From RPQJ01 sp963823535 (GTDB taxonomy: Bacteria; Pseudomonadota; Gammaproteobacteria; Steroidobacterales; Steroidobacteraceae): a DNA stretch of 64,000 bases. The first letter of the stretch is position 1. Every line of letters begins with the position of its first letter. Positions 50,465 to 59,601 of this stretch are shown piece by piece. The DNA lies in NCBI GenBank assembly GCA_963823535.1, contig CAWGLZ010000006.1:930001-994000 (forward strand), written 5' to 3'. The position numbers and the translations under genes are program-made. Under the pieces are notes generated by a model. The model was not told the DNA's origin and ran no database searches. It saw only the letters and a list, made by a program, of their open reading frames with translations.

Positions 50465-51237
50465 TGAGCCTGCCGCGCGACACGATCAGCGCCGCGATCC
50501 GTCACGCCGCGGCGGCGGGCCGCCCGGCGGTAGTCGGCTTCATGACGGGCGGGTTTCCGGATCGTGCCGGTTTCCGCGCAAACCTCGAGGCGATCGGTGC
50601 CGCGGCCGACGTCGTCGAGATCGGCGTGCCGTTCTCGGACCCGATGGCGGACGGCATGACCATCCAGCGCGCCAGCCAGGTCGCGCTGCGCAACGGTTTC
50701 ACGCTGCCCTGGCTGCTGGGCGAACTCGCAGGCATGACGCCTCGACCCCGGGCACCGCTGCTGCTCATGAGCTACCTGAACCCGCTCCTGGCCTATGGCC
50801 TCGATCGACTGCCTGCGGCGGCGCGGCAGGCAGGCGTCGCGGGCTTCATCATCCCGGACCTGCCCTACGAGGAGAGTGGCGACGTGCGGGCCGCGCTCGA
50901 CGCCGAGGGGCTCGCCCTGGTGCAGATGGTCACGCCGGTGACGCCGCCCGAGCGACTCGTGATGCTGTGCAGGGCCAGCCAGGGCTTCGTCTACGCGGTG
51001 ACGATGACCGGGACCACGGGCCGGCAGGTGGCGGTCCCGGACGAGGTGCTGTCGTACATGGACCGGGTGCGGGCCGTGTCTCCGGTACCGGTCTGCGCAG
51101 GCTTCGGCATCCGCAGTGCGGAGCAGGTTGCCCGCATGAAGGGGCACGTGGATGGTGTCGTCGTCGGCTCCGCACTGGTGGAAGTCCTCGAGCGCGGCGA
51201 GGATCCCACGGCGTTCCTGCGGGCGCTCCGGGAATGA
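50464..51237 (+). CDS. trpA: TrpA, tryptophan synthase alpha chain
   Basis: A 257-residue TIM-barrel lyase that releases indole from indole-3-glycerol phosphate. The catalytic Glu is in VVEIGVPFSDPMADG, the Asp in GFIIPDLPYEE, and the loop MTGTTGRQ corresponds to the mobile TGxTG loop. The ATG at 50464 overlaps the trpB stop (TGATG). Closes the operon order E-G-D-C-F-B-A. Confidence 0.96.
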   Translation: MSLPRDTISAAIRHAAAAGRPAVVGFMTGGFPDRAGFRANLEAIGAAADVVEIGVPFSDPMADGMTIQRASQVALRNGFTLPWLLGELAGMTPRPRAPLLLMSYLNPLLAYGLDRLPAAARQAGVAGFIIPDLPYEESGDVRAALDAEGLALVQMVTPVTPPERLVMLCRASQGFVYAVTMTGTTGRQVAVPDEVLSYMDRVRAVSPVPVCAGFGIRSAEQVARMKGHVDGVVVGSALVEVLERGEDPTAFLRALRE

Positions 51238-51274
51238 GCGGGCCGGGTTTCAACCGCGGGCGGGGGACACGGCC

Positions 51275-51832
51275 ATGACGGTCTCGATCTGCGTCTTCTG
51301 CGGTTCTTCGTTCGGCGACGATGCGCGCTATGCCGAGGCGACGCGAGCAACCGGCCGGGAAATTGCCCGGCGCGGCTGGACGCTGGTGTATGGCGGCGGC
51401 AGCGTCGGCCTGATGGGCGTGCTGGCCGATGCGGCCCTCGATGCAGGGGGCAACGTGGTGGGCGTGATTCCCCGCTTCCTCTATGACCGCGAGGTCGGGC
51501 ACGACGGCCTGTCGGCGCTCGAGATCGTCGCCTCGCTCACCGAGCGCAAGCTGCGCATGGGTGAACTGTCGGACGTCTTCCTCGCGCTGCCCGGCGGCGT
51601 CGGCACGCTGGACGAACTCTTCGAGGCGTGGAGCTGGTCGCAGGTCGGATTGCAGCAGAAGCCGAGTGGCCTGCTGAACGTCGCGGGCTATTACGACGAT
51701 CTCGTGGCCTTCCTCGATCGAGCCGCCGCCGCGGGCTTCATGAGGCCGCAGCACCGGGCGCTGCTCGAGGTTTCCACCGATCTCCCACGGCTGCTCGATG
51801 CCCTCAGTCACGCAGCGGCTCGAGCCCGCTGA
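51275..51832 (+). CDS. LOG-family nucleoside 5'-monophosphate phosphoribohydrolase
   Basis: A 185-residue Rossmann-like protein of the LOG family, which cleaves AMP or cytokinin ribotides. VFCGSSFG at the N-terminus and the motif LPGGVGTLDELFEAWSW hold the catalytic Arg/Glu region (RKLRM and PGGxGTxxE). It follows trpA by 37 bp and may be read through from the trp operon. Its 3' end overlaps the convergent kinase gene by 29 bp. Confidence 0.9.
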   Translation: MTVSICVFCGSSFGDDARYAEATRATGREIARRGWTLVYGGGSVGLMGVLADAALDAGGNVVGVIPRFLYDREVGHDGLSALEIVASLTERKLRMGELSDVFLALPGGVGTLDELFEAWSWSQVGLQQKPSGLLNVAGYYDDLVAFLDRAAAAGFMRPQHRALLEVSTDLPRLLDALSHAAARAR

Positions 51833-53201
51833 GGGTCGCGATCAACCCGCCAACGCCGTCCAGCCTGAGATCGAGGCGTGCGCCGAGGACGTCGGCGATG
51901 GCCTCGGACAGCGCGAGGCCCAGCCCCGCATGGGCGCCGCCGTGGCCGCTGTCGATGCGGAAGAACCGCTCGCGCAGGCGGGCGAGGTCGTTTGCGTCGA
52001 GATGCGGCGCAGGATTGGCGATGCGCAGCGATCCGTCCGCGTCCAGTGAAACCGAGATGGTGGACCGTTCCGGCGCGTGTGCGACGGCATTGCCGACGAG
52101 GTTCGCGATGAGACGCTTCAGCAGGGTCGCATCCGACAGGATCCAATGCTCCCGTGGAAGCCGGGCGTCGATCCTGAGCCCGCGGTCGCGGGCGGCTGGC
52201 GTCGAACGCTCGAGTTCGCCACGCACCGCACCGGCGAGCTCGAGTGGCTCGGTCTGCGGCCTCTCGTTGCCGGCTTCATAGCGCGCCAGGGTCAGCAGCG
52301 AATCGATGATCAGCTGCAGTTCCGCCGCGGTCGCACCGACCTCGACGAGAGAGGCGCGAATCTCGTCCGTCGTCTGCGCCAGCGAACCGACGTCGGCGAG
52401 CATGCGCAGCTCGGCGAGCGGCGTGCGCAGTTCGTGTGCCACGTTGCGGGAAAACCGGCGCTCCCGCTCCAGGGCGGCCAGCAGGCGATCCAGGATTGAC
52501 AGTGTCTTCTCCGCAAGCGGCTCCAGCTCGTCCGGGAGCGGATCCATCTCGAGCGCGATGCGCCGAGGCGCCCGCGGATCGATCCTGGCGATCTGTTGCG
52601 CCAGCTGCTCGACGGGCTCGAGTCCGCGTCCGACGGCATATCGAGCGGCCGCGACGCCCGCGACGAGGGCCGCGCCGGCGACCATCAACATGATCCAGTG
52701 GAGCCGCTGCTCCAGGAGCTCGAGCGACTCGATCTCCTTGGCCACGACGACGGTCAGTTCGCCGCGAGGATCACCGGGGGCGAGCCGCAACCTGCTGGCC
52801 GTCGCCAGCCCGCCGTGGCCGTCGGGCAGTTGCAGCGGGTAGCTGCGCTGGCCGGTCAGGGCGGCCGCGACCGGTGTCGGCAGGTCGCGTCCAGCACTCG
52901 ACTCGGATCGGGCCAGCGTCCGGCCACTGCCGTCCCAGACCTGGAAGAAGTCCTGGTGCGCCGCGGAACGAAATTCGATCAGCAGTTCCACCTCGCTCTC
53001 GCGGCCCGGATTGGCGGCGGCATACTCGACCAGGGATTGCACGCGCAGCGCCAGGGCTTCCTCGACGCGCGCATACATCTCGTTGCGCAGGATGCCGTGG
53101 AAGACGAAGAAGCTGAGAAACAGCGTCAATGCCAGTCCGACGGACAGGTTGACCGTGATGCGCCTCGCGAGCGACGGATGCGCCTGATCAGGGAACCACA
53201 T
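51804..53201 (-). CDS. EnvZ-type sensor histidine kinase
   Basis: A 465-residue kinase with two membrane segments (about 18-38 and 165-188) flanking a periplasmic sensor of about 125 residues. A HAMP domain and the H-box NVAHELRTPLAELR (about 255) follow. The N-box (ANLVGNAVAHAPE) is present, and the G-box is degenerate but recognisable (HAGLGLALSEAIADVLG). The gene overlaps its response regulator by 14 bp and the LOG gene by 29 bp on the other strand. Signal unknown; regulation of the secreted-protein genes just upstream is a guess. Confidence 0.92.
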   Translation of the reverse strand: MWFPDQAHPSLARRITVNLSVGLALTLFLSFFVFHGILRNEMYARVEEALALRVQSLVEYAAANPGRESEVELLIEFRSAAHQDFFQVWDGSGRTLARSESSAGRDLPTPVAAALTGQRSYPLQLPDGHGGLATASRLRLAPGDPRGELTVVVAKEIESLELLEQRLHWIMLMVAGAALVAGVAAARYAVGRGLEPVEQLAQQIARIDPRAPRRIALEMDPLPDELEPLAEKTLSILDRLLAALERERRFSRNVAHELRTPLAELRMLADVGSLAQTTDEIRASLVEVGATAAELQLIIDSLLTLARYEAGNERPQTEPLELAGAVRGELERSTPAARDRGLRIDARLPREHWILSDATLLKRLIANLVGNAVAHAPERSTISVSLDADGSLRIANPAPHLDANDLARLRERFFRIDSGHGGAHAGLGLALSEAIADVLGARLDLRLDGVGGLIATLSGLEPLRD

Positions 53202-53853
53202 AGCCGAAGCCGCGACGCGTCTCGATCAGTTCGGGCAGTCCGGCGTCCATCAGCTTGGCGCGCAGAGTGCTCATCAGGGCTTCGATGACCTTGTCGGAGG
53301 CATCGCTGTCGCTCGCGTACAGCTGCTCGAAGATGGCGGAGCGGCTCAGCACGTGGCCGCGGCGATGCAACAGCAGCTCGAGCAATGCGTACTCCTTTGG
53401 CGTGAGCGGCAGCACCGCGCCGTCGACCCGCGCAAGTTTGGCCGACGTGTCGATGCTCAATGTGTCGAGGCTGAGCACCGGCGAGGCGTCGTCCGCACGC
53501 CGCCGCGCCAGCGCCTGTATGCGGGCGCGCACCTCGTCGAAGGCGAAAGGCTTGACCAGGTAGTCATCCGCGCCCAGGTCCAGCGCTTCGACGCGGTCGG
53601 AGACGTGGTCGCGCGCCGAGAGGACCAGGATCCGCGGCTTGGTGCGGCGCGGCAGCAGCTCACGCAGCACCCGTACGCCGTCCATACGTGGCATCACGAG
53701 GTCGAGGACGACGACGTCGAACGGCAGGCTGGCGAGCAGCGCCAGGGCCTGCACGCCGTCGGCGGCCGTTTCGACGGTCATGCCCTCGGCACGCAGACCC
53801 GTCGCCAGCGACTGCCGCAGCCGCTCCGAATCGTCGACGACGAGCACGCGCAT
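53188..53853 (-). CDS. OmpR/PhoB-family response regulator
   Basis: A 221-residue regulator. The receiver has VVDDSERLRQS, the phospho-acceptor Asp in VVVLDLVMPRMDG and the switch Lys in YLVKPFAFDE. The winged-helix effector has LTPKEYALLELLLHRRGHVLS and the C-terminal IETRRGFGYVV typical of OmpR/PhoB. The start at MRVLVVDD (53853) removes 41 low-quality residues of the longer frame. Confidence 0.94.
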   Translation of the reverse strand: MRVLVVDDSERLRQSLATGLRAEGMTVETAADGVQALALLASLPFDVVVLDLVMPRMDGVRVLRELLPRRTKPRILVLSARDHVSDRVEALDLGADDYLVKPFAFDEVRARIQALARRRADDASPVLSLDTLSIDTSAKLARVDGAVLPLTPKEYALLELLLHRRGHVLSRSAIFEQLYASDSDASDKVIEALMSTLRAKLMDAGLPELIETRRGFGYVVP

Positions 53854-53972
53854 GCAGCTAATGTGGACAGGCGTGTCCAACTCCGCCATCCGTATCGTCA
53901 ACGAGGCTCCCGTCGCGGGCGCGGCTGGCCGACGGGCAGCCGGCCAGCCATCCAGTCGACGTCGCGCGCAGG

Positions 53973-55616
53973 TCACGGAGCCACGAGTTCCTCCTCGTCG
54001 ATGAATCGTGCCGCGTAGGTGCCGGCCCAGCCCGTGTCCTCCTCCGCCTCGCCGTCGGCCGCCATGCTCAGGGTGAGCGCCAGCCAGTCGCCGCGGAAGC
54101 CGTCACGCTCGAGTCCAAGCGAGGTGATGAGCGCACCGGCGGGCGCTTCCGGGTCCACCATCGCCCCCGGCAGACCGGTCTTCAGCAGCGTGAACAGCTC
54201 GCCGACCTGCGAAGGCAGGATCTCCCGAAGGTAGATGCCGTCGGAGCCATCGAACGATCGGGCCTTGATCGCCGACAATGTCGGCACGCCGCTGCCGGAC
54301 ACGGCTCCGAACGTCGCCGTGCGCCAACGGGCCAGGTGCGCGCTCTCGTCGCCACCTTCCTCGCCGCCGCCCACGCCGGGCGCGCGACCGGAGAAATTCC
54401 AGTAGACGAAGTCCTTGAGATCGTCGCCCGTCCTGGCCACCGGCACGGTCCGGCCGAGCCGCATGTCGCGCAGGAAGAAGCCCTGGTGGACCGGGACGTA
54501 CCGGTACGGGTCCCTGGCTGTCTCCGTCTCGCAGTAGGCGATGACGGCGGCATTGCCCTCCTCCGGACAGTGCATCGCGATCTCGTGCATCTCCTCGCCC
54601 CAGCTGCCCCAGAACAGCACGTGGCGTCCGTTCGACGAGAGCGACACCGCTTCGCCGAAGCTCGTGAACGTCTCGCCGTCCTCGCCGGGAACGGCATCGC
54701 CGATGGCGACCACCGTCTCGAGCGCGATCGGCTGGGGTCCGAGCCTCGCGCGATAAATGCCGCCTGCGTGCGGGTCCGCCTCGTTGTCGTACCCCGCGAA
54801 CACGACGTACTTGCCGGCAGCGCTGGGCGGTGCGGTCGAGCCGAACGGGATCGTGGTGCCCGGAATCATCGTATAGGAACTCGCGATCAGCTCGATGGGC
54901 GCCAGGCCACGGCTGGCCGCCACGTTCCGATAGAAGACACCGGTCTTGCCGACGCCGTTCACCGTGAAGTTGCCCTTGAACACGACCGTGTTGCGCCCGG
55001 TGATGGCGGGGGAGCCTGGGAACTGATCGAATCGGGTGACCCCCGGCAGCCCCGGTACCGGCACCTTGAAGTGCGCGAATCCAGCCACGTTGCCGAGCAT
55101 GCTCGCGCCGGTCGTCGGCATTCCGGCCGGGTTCGTGTAGACGCCGGCCGTGCCGGTCCTCGTCTCGGCTCCGTCCAGCGTGTACTCCCAGACCGGCTGG
55201 GACTGGCCGCGCGTCGCGATGGTGTCGGAGCCGCTGTCGATGCGCGGTACCGACGGGAACTCGTTGAAGGCTGCGGCCTGCCGGTCCGGCCCGTACGTCG
55301 CATTGTTCGGCTGCGGAACGCTGCCCCCGCGCCTGAACACCGTGACGATCGGGCCGTAATCGCCGAGGTCGCGCACATAGATGCCGTGTTCCGGCTGTCC
55401 CTGGCCGCCGCGACTGCGCGCGCGGAACACGACCATGCCGCCGGTGTTGACGGCCGGCTGGTTGTAGCTGTTGAAGGTCTTGGTCGTCTCCGGGATCAGG
55501 TCGCCGTTGTTGGCGACCGTGTACCACTCGTAGGTCAGGTCGCGCGCGGCCGCGGAGGGTGCCCCCGCGACGCACAGGAACGCCGCTGTTGCGGCGAGGA
55601 TCGTCCTGGATTCCAT
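53973..55616 (-). CDS. Secreted protein of unknown function (547 aa)
   Basis: The product has a signal peptide (about 1-25, ending PSAAARD) and is extracytoplasmic. The mature part has several similar units in which a phrase like VVFKGNF or VVFRARS is followed by Gly-rich GIYxRxL segments (GIYVRDLGD, GVFYRNVA, GIYRARLG, GFFLRDMR, GIYLREIL). This repeated blade-like pattern suggests a beta-propeller or similar beta repeat. It resembles uncharacterised DUF7453-like proteins, but that assignment is from memory of the pattern, not a search. No catalytic motif was recognised. The ATG at 55616 places the signal peptide correctly. Confidence 0.7.
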   Translation of the reverse strand: MESRTILAATAAFLCVAGAPSAAARDLTYEWYTVANNGDLIPETTKTFNSYNQPAVNTGGMVVFRARSRGGQGQPEHGIYVRDLGDYGPIVTVFRRGGSVPQPNNATYGPDRQAAAFNEFPSVPRIDSGSDTIATRGQSQPVWEYTLDGAETRTGTAGVYTNPAGMPTTGASMLGNVAGFAHFKVPVPGLPGVTRFDQFPGSPAITGRNTVVFKGNFTVNGVGKTGVFYRNVAASRGLAPIELIASSYTMIPGTTIPFGSTAPPSAAGKYVVFAGYDNEADPHAGGIYRARLGPQPIALETVVAIGDAVPGEDGETFTSFGEAVSLSSNGRHVLFWGSWGEEMHEIAMHCPEEGNAAVIAYCETETARDPYRYVPVHQGFFLRDMRLGRTVPVARTGDDLKDFVYWNFSGRAPGVGGGEEGGDESAHLARWRTATFGAVSGSGVPTLSAIKARSFDGSDGIYLREILPSQVGELFTLLKTGLPGAMVDPEAPAGALITSLGLERDGFRGDWLALTLSMAADGEAEEDTGWAGTYAARFIDEEELVAP

Positions 55617-55740
55617 GGTGTGCCCCCAGTCTGGTGCATGAAGATCAGCCAGTGCTCCGCCCCGAAGCCCGCCCGGCCGACCGGCGCGACCGATCGGTCG
55701 GGGGGCGTTCCGCCGGCGCGTGGCCGGCGGCTGGGGGCTC

Positions 55741-56667
55741 TTACCTGCCAGGGCGCGGCGGCTTGCCGCCACCGCCACCGCCTGCGACTACGATCTCGAG
55801 ACTGGCCTCGTTGCCAAAGCACACACCGGCACTGCAGCCGCCGCCAAAGTCGACGTTATTGAACGTGTAGGTGATGCGGTAGGTTCCCGCCAGCTGCACT
55901 CGCAGGTTGTATCCGTACACGATCTTGCCGGTCGCGTTGATCTCACCGCTTGCGGTCCCGTTGTACGCTGCGGGTGTTACCGGGGCTCCATCGACGATCC
56001 GCTCGATCCTGAGCCTGGCAGTCGGGTCAAACACGACGGCCCCGAATGTGCCGCCGTCCGGCAACGTGTCACCGACCGTATACGGGACTGGATCAAAACC
56101 GAGCTCCAGTGATCCGTCTGCCCAGTGACCATAGTCAGACTCGCGATCGAGTTCGCTGGGCTCGAGCTTGATCACGAAGTAGCCTTCCTGCCCTGATGCG
56201 ACGTCCGTGTCCCAGAGCACGAGCTCGACCCGGATCGGGCTGCCGACCTTCAGGCTCGCGGAGCCTCCCGCGAGGTTGTCGCCCCATTTTCCCAGGACGT
56301 TGACAGGAGTTGAGATGGCGGTGTGGCACGGCGCCTGCCACTTCGCGTCGCGCTGGACGTAGTAGTAACCCTCGTACACGCAGACCGGTCCGCCTTCATC
56401 CTTGGGTGGAGCGCACTCCTCCGGGTAATGCATCGGGGCCTTGTCGGGCGACACCAGTGCCGTAAATCCGGTCGTGGGGCAGTCGATCGCAAACGTGCTT
56501 CCCCCACCCGCCATAATCGCCGGCACCGACAGATTGTTACCGACCTCCGACGTCGGCTTGTTTCCCTTACCCTCCGGCGGGCCCTTGACGCCGCCCGGGG
56601 CGGCCATTGCGACCGCGCTCGCAAGCAACGTCAACCAGATTGCGGATTTTAGATTCTTCGATTTCAT
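55741..56667 (-). CDS. Secreted protein of unknown function (308 aa)
   Basis: Signal peptide about 1-22 (LTLLASAVAMA), then a Gly/Pro-rich linker and a beta-rich mature region. It has six cysteines, including CPTTGF, ECAPPKDEGGPVC and GGGCSAGVCFG. YVQRDAKWQAPCHTAI and GTYRITYTFNNVDFGGG are distinctive. The C-terminus is a glycine run followed by KPPRPGR. AAGGAG six bases before the ATG at 56667 fixes the start. G+C looks lower here by eye than in neighbouring genes. Same direction as the 547-residue secreted protein, 124 bp upstream of it. Not assigned to a family. Confidence 0.7.
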   Translation of the reverse strand: MKSKNLKSAIWLTLLASAVAMAAPGGVKGPPEGKGNKPTSEVGNNLSVPAIMAGGGSTFAIDCPTTGFTALVSPDKAPMHYPEECAPPKDEGGPVCVYEGYYYVQRDAKWQAPCHTAISTPVNVLGKWGDNLAGGSASLKVGSPIRVELVLWDTDVASGQEGYFVIKLEPSELDRESDYGHWADGSLELGFDPVPYTVGDTLPDGGTFGAVVFDPTARLRIERIVDGAPVTPAAYNGTASGEINATGKIVYGYNLRVQLAGTYRITYTFNNVDFGGGCSAGVCFGNEASLEIVVAGGGGGGKPPRPGR

Positions 56668-56784
56668 TTCGAACTCCTTGCTCTGGCCACCTCGCGAACC
56701 CCTCACTGGAAGCCCGCGATACGGCCGTTAGCGGCGTCCTGCTTTTTGTTATTGCTCTTGGCGCCCCCAGCCACACACTGACCA

Positions 56785-56822
56785 CGACGGCCGGGCCGCA
56801 TTTGCCTGCGGCCCGGCCGTCG
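56785..56822. repeat. 16-bp perfect palindrome with 6-nt loop
   Basis: Arms 56785-56800 and 56807-56822 (core GGCCGGGCCGCA) in the gap between two minus-strand secreted-protein genes, 4 bp after the coiled-coil gene's stop. No T-run on either side; possibly a rho-dependent or mRNA-stabilising stem. Confidence 0.75.
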
Positions 56823-56826
56823 CTCC

Positions 56827-57462
56827 CTACTTCTGTCCCTCCTTCGCACGTGCCTGCTCGAGCAGCCCAAGCTGCTCCTCCAGGCGCGTCTGTTCCTGCT
56901 GCATCAATTGCTCGCGCTCGCGGACCTGGGCGAGTTCGCCGTCGAGCGCCTGCTGTCGCTGCTGCAGGCGATCGCGTTCCTCGGCCTGGAGCTGCAGGCG
57001 CTGCTGCATCTGTGAACGCGTCTGCTCGAGGGTTCCGCGGCGTTCCTGGTACTGCTTCTGGTTCAGGCTTCCCGCCTGTTCCGTCAGGCGTGCCCGTTCC
57101 TGCACGTGCAACTGTTCCTGTTCGCGTGTCCGCTCGCGCTCCCTGGCCGTCGACTGCTGCTGTGCCTTCAGGCTTTCCTGCTCCTGCTTCAGCAACTTGT
57201 CCTGGTCACGCAGCCGGTCCCGGTCCTGGTCGTGCAGTCGCTGCTGGTCCTTGAGCTGGTCGCGGTCCCGGTCGTGGTCACGCGCCCGGTCCATGTCCTG
57301 CTGAACGTCGCCGCGCTGCTGCATCGCTCCCGACTGCGCCTGCGGGCCCTGCATGCCCGTCCCGGCACCGCCCTGGCCGTGGCCGGCCTGTGCCATCGCC
57401 GGTCCCACGGACACCAGCAATGACGCCAGCGTCGCGATCGTCAGTCGAATGGTCCTGTTCAT
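56827..57462 (-). CDS. Secreted Gln/Arg-rich coiled-coil protein
   Basis: A 211-residue protein. The signal peptide (about 1-25, ending PAMAQA) is followed by a Gly/Gln-rich linker and a continuous highly charged helix from about 55 to 205, built from Gln, Arg, Asp, Glu and Leu. The stretch around 60-90 repeats RDRDQLKDQQRL-like units. Low complexity makes homology calls unreliable. AGGAGG precedes the ATG. No partner or activity can be inferred; a structural periplasmic role is possible. Confidence 0.68.
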   Translation of the reverse strand: MNRTIRLTIATLASLLVSVGPAMAQAGHGQGGAGTGMQGPQAQSGAMQQRGDVQQDMDRARDHDRDRDQLKDQQRLHDQDRDRLRDQDKLLKQEQESLKAQQQSTARERERTREQEQLHVQERARLTEQAGSLNQKQYQERRGTLEQTRSQMQQRLQLQAEERDRLQQRQQALDGELAQVREREQLMQQEQTRLEEQLGLLEQARAKEGQK

Positions 57463-57720
57463 GCGCCCTCCTGGGATCCGCCGGATCGGCTCTTTGCCGG
57501 GTGATCGGCTGGTCGAGCCGGGGGACCTTCAGGCTCCACTGTGCGCAGTCGACCTTAAGGAATGCTCAAACCCACGCATTGCGAAATGGCGCTGCGGGGA
57601 ACGCAGTCAAAGAGTGAGAATCGACCGAGCGCCCTTGCGAGCCGCAGGGGCGGGGATCTGGAAGGCGGATAGCGCGCGAGGAGTGGTCGGGGCCAGCGAG
57701 CGTGGCCGGGCCCGCTGGAA
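57463..57720. other. Intergenic region without recognised genes
   Basis: Between the coiled-coil gene (minus) and the HD gene (minus). It should hold the promoter of the coiled-coil gene, but no convincing -10/-35 pair was found. No hairpin with a T-tract. Confidence 0.5.
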
Positions 57721-58716
57721 TCAGGCAGCGCTCAAGGTTGCCTTGAGGTGCTCGATCACCAGCGTGCGCATGTTCTGCAGCGGGTTCTTTTCCCACGTGA
57801 AGCACGGGGGCTCGCGACGGAGCATGGACCAGCGCTTCGACTGCAGGACCTGCTTGAGGTAGTCGAGATTGCGCTCGATCGCCTCCATATAGGGGTTTCG
57901 TCCGCCGAACAGGACTTCCGCATAGCGGTACGCACCGCCGAATTCGCCGTCGAGTCGCGTGCGCGTGGTTTCGGCGACGAACTCCGGCGTCTGGCGCAGG
58001 ACGTCCAGTCCGGAGCCGTAGGTGACCCTGAGGCCGCCTTCGTGGCGCGCGACTGCGATGCCGCCCAGGACGAACTCGGGGTACAGGCGGTCGCGGCACT
58101 TCTCCAGGTAACAGCGATCCGACATCTGCGCGATCATGTCGGCCGTACCGATGAGGTGGCCGACCTTGCGATCGCGCGGATCGTCGAGGCGGATCTGGTC
58201 GAAGCGCATTTCGTAACCGGTGAAGTGCACGACCAGCGTTGCCACGGGCACCCACTCGGCCATGCCGATCGTCGGCAGGTAGCGGGCGAGGAACCGCGCG
58301 CTGCGCCCGACGTGCGTGCGCGTGAACTCCGCACCGTTGCGATGCAGCGAGTCGTCGGTCTGCCGGATGTAGCCCGCGTCGTGAAAGAGCGCGACGACGA
58401 GTCCGAGCAGCGCGCGGTCAGCCCCGAGTCGCTGTTCCGGCGCGTGCGACCGCTCGTATCCCGCGAGCAGGCGCGCCATCGCGAGCGTGTCGTCCAGCGT
58501 GTGCTGCACGTCGTGATAGACGGTGTCGCAACCGAGGTAGCCTGGAAACTGCCCGTTGAACAGCCGTTCGAAGTCGCCGAAGGCGGCGCCGAGCCGTTCG
58601 ACCGGACCGCCTGGCCAGGTCTGCGAATAGAGTTCCTCGACTGCGCGCCGCACGGACGCGACGGAACTGACCTGCACGGTATTGGTGACGTCGTAATCGC
58701 TGCGCCTGTACTGCAT
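57721..58716 (-). CDS. HD-domain phosphohydrolase-like protein
   Basis: A 331-residue soluble protein with an HD-type metal site: YHDVQHTLDDTLAMARLL (first His and following HD-like set), the core LFHDAGYIRQTDD (HD pair) and later HFTGYEMR and TADMIAQMSD supplying further ligands. It is arranged like 3',5'-cyclic nucleotide phosphodiesterases of the PDEase/HD type, but substrate is not evident. The C-terminal third is helical. The ATG at 58716 is the only good start. Confidence 0.78.
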   Translation of the reverse strand: MQYRRSDYDVTNTVQVSSVASVRRAVEELYSQTWPGGPVERLGAAFGDFERLFNGQFPGYLGCDTVYHDVQHTLDDTLAMARLLAGYERSHAPEQRLGADRALLGLVVALFHDAGYIRQTDDSLHRNGAEFTRTHVGRSARFLARYLPTIGMAEWVPVATLVVHFTGYEMRFDQIRLDDPRDRKVGHLIGTADMIAQMSDRCYLEKCRDRLYPEFVLGGIAVARHEGGLRVTYGSGLDVLRQTPEFVAETTRTRLDGEFGGAYRYAEVLFGGRNPYMEAIERNLDYLKQVLQSKRWSMLRREPPCFTWEKNPLQNMRTLVIEHLKATLSAA

Positions 58717-58826
58717 GACGTTCTTCTTTTCGTTCAGCGCGAGGCTGTCATGGCAATGTCACGGAGTGTAGTTCAACGATCGAGGAACACCAGAGTAAAG
58801 AAATCCGACACAGGGCGTTTCTACCC

Positions 58827-59594
58827 CTATATGTCAAAGGCTGCAACCACGGGCGCATGGTCCGAGGGGCGTTCGAGCTTCCGGGGCGTCTTGTCGATGT
58901 GACAGCCGCCGCATTTTTCCGCAAGTCGGGTGTTCGCGAGGATCAGGTCGATTCTGAGACCTGCGTTGCGCCGGAAAGCCATCATCCGGTAGTCCCACCA
59001 GGAGTACGACTTCTCCGGCTGGTCGAACTGCCGGAAGCAATCCACCAGGCCGGTGTCGAGCAGGGCCCGCAGTGCCGCACGCTCCGGCGCGCTGACGTGT
59101 ACCGAGCCCTCCCAGGCCTTCGGGTCGTGCACGTCGCGATCCTCGGGGGCGATGTTGTAGTCGCCCAGCACGACCAGGTGGGCGTGCCGCGTCGATTCCG
59201 CGGCGACGTAGTCGCGCAGTGCGGCGAGCCAGCGCAGCTTGTACTCGTACTTCTCCGAACCGACCGACTGCCCGTTCGGCACGTACACGTCGATGACGCG
59301 CACGCCGCCGACCGTTCCTGCGAGTACGCGCTTCTGCTCGTCCTCGAATCCGGGGATGCCCGCGACGACGTCTTCGATCGGTGCGCGGGACAGCAGTGCG
59401 ACGCCGTTGTAGGTGCGCTGGCCGCTGAACGCGACCGCCATGCCGAGACCCTCGATTTCCGCGCGGGGAAAGTCCGCGTCGGGCAGCTTGGTCTCCTGCA
59501 GGGCGAGCACGTCGACCGGATTCGCTGCGAGCCAGTCCTTGACGTGTGGCAGGCGGACGCGCAGCGAGTTGACGTTCCAGGTGGCGAACTGCAT
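58827..59594 (-). CDS. xthA: Exodeoxyribonuclease III
   Basis: A 255-residue AP endonuclease/3'-exonuclease of base-excision repair. It has the catalytic set MQFATWNVNSLRVRL, LQETKLPDADFP with the metal Glu, VYVPNGQSVGSEKYEYKL, VLGDYNIAPEDRDVHDP and the terminal ERPSDHAPVVA His. The N-terminal MQFATWNVN fixes the start at 59594. Begins 7 bases after the oligopeptidase gene. Confidence 0.96.
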   Translation of the reverse strand: MQFATWNVNSLRVRLPHVKDWLAANPVDVLALQETKLPDADFPRAEIEGLGMAVAFSGQRTYNGVALLSRAPIEDVVAGIPGFEDEQKRVLAGTVGGVRVIDVYVPNGQSVGSEKYEYKLRWLAALRDYVAAESTRHAHLVVLGDYNIAPEDRDVHDPKAWEGSVHVSAPERAALRALLDTGLVDCFRQFDQPEKSYSWWDYRMMAFRRNAGLRIDLILANTRLAEKCGGCHIDKTPRKLERPSDHAPVVAAFDI

Positions 59595-59601
59595 GGCGCG
59601 C

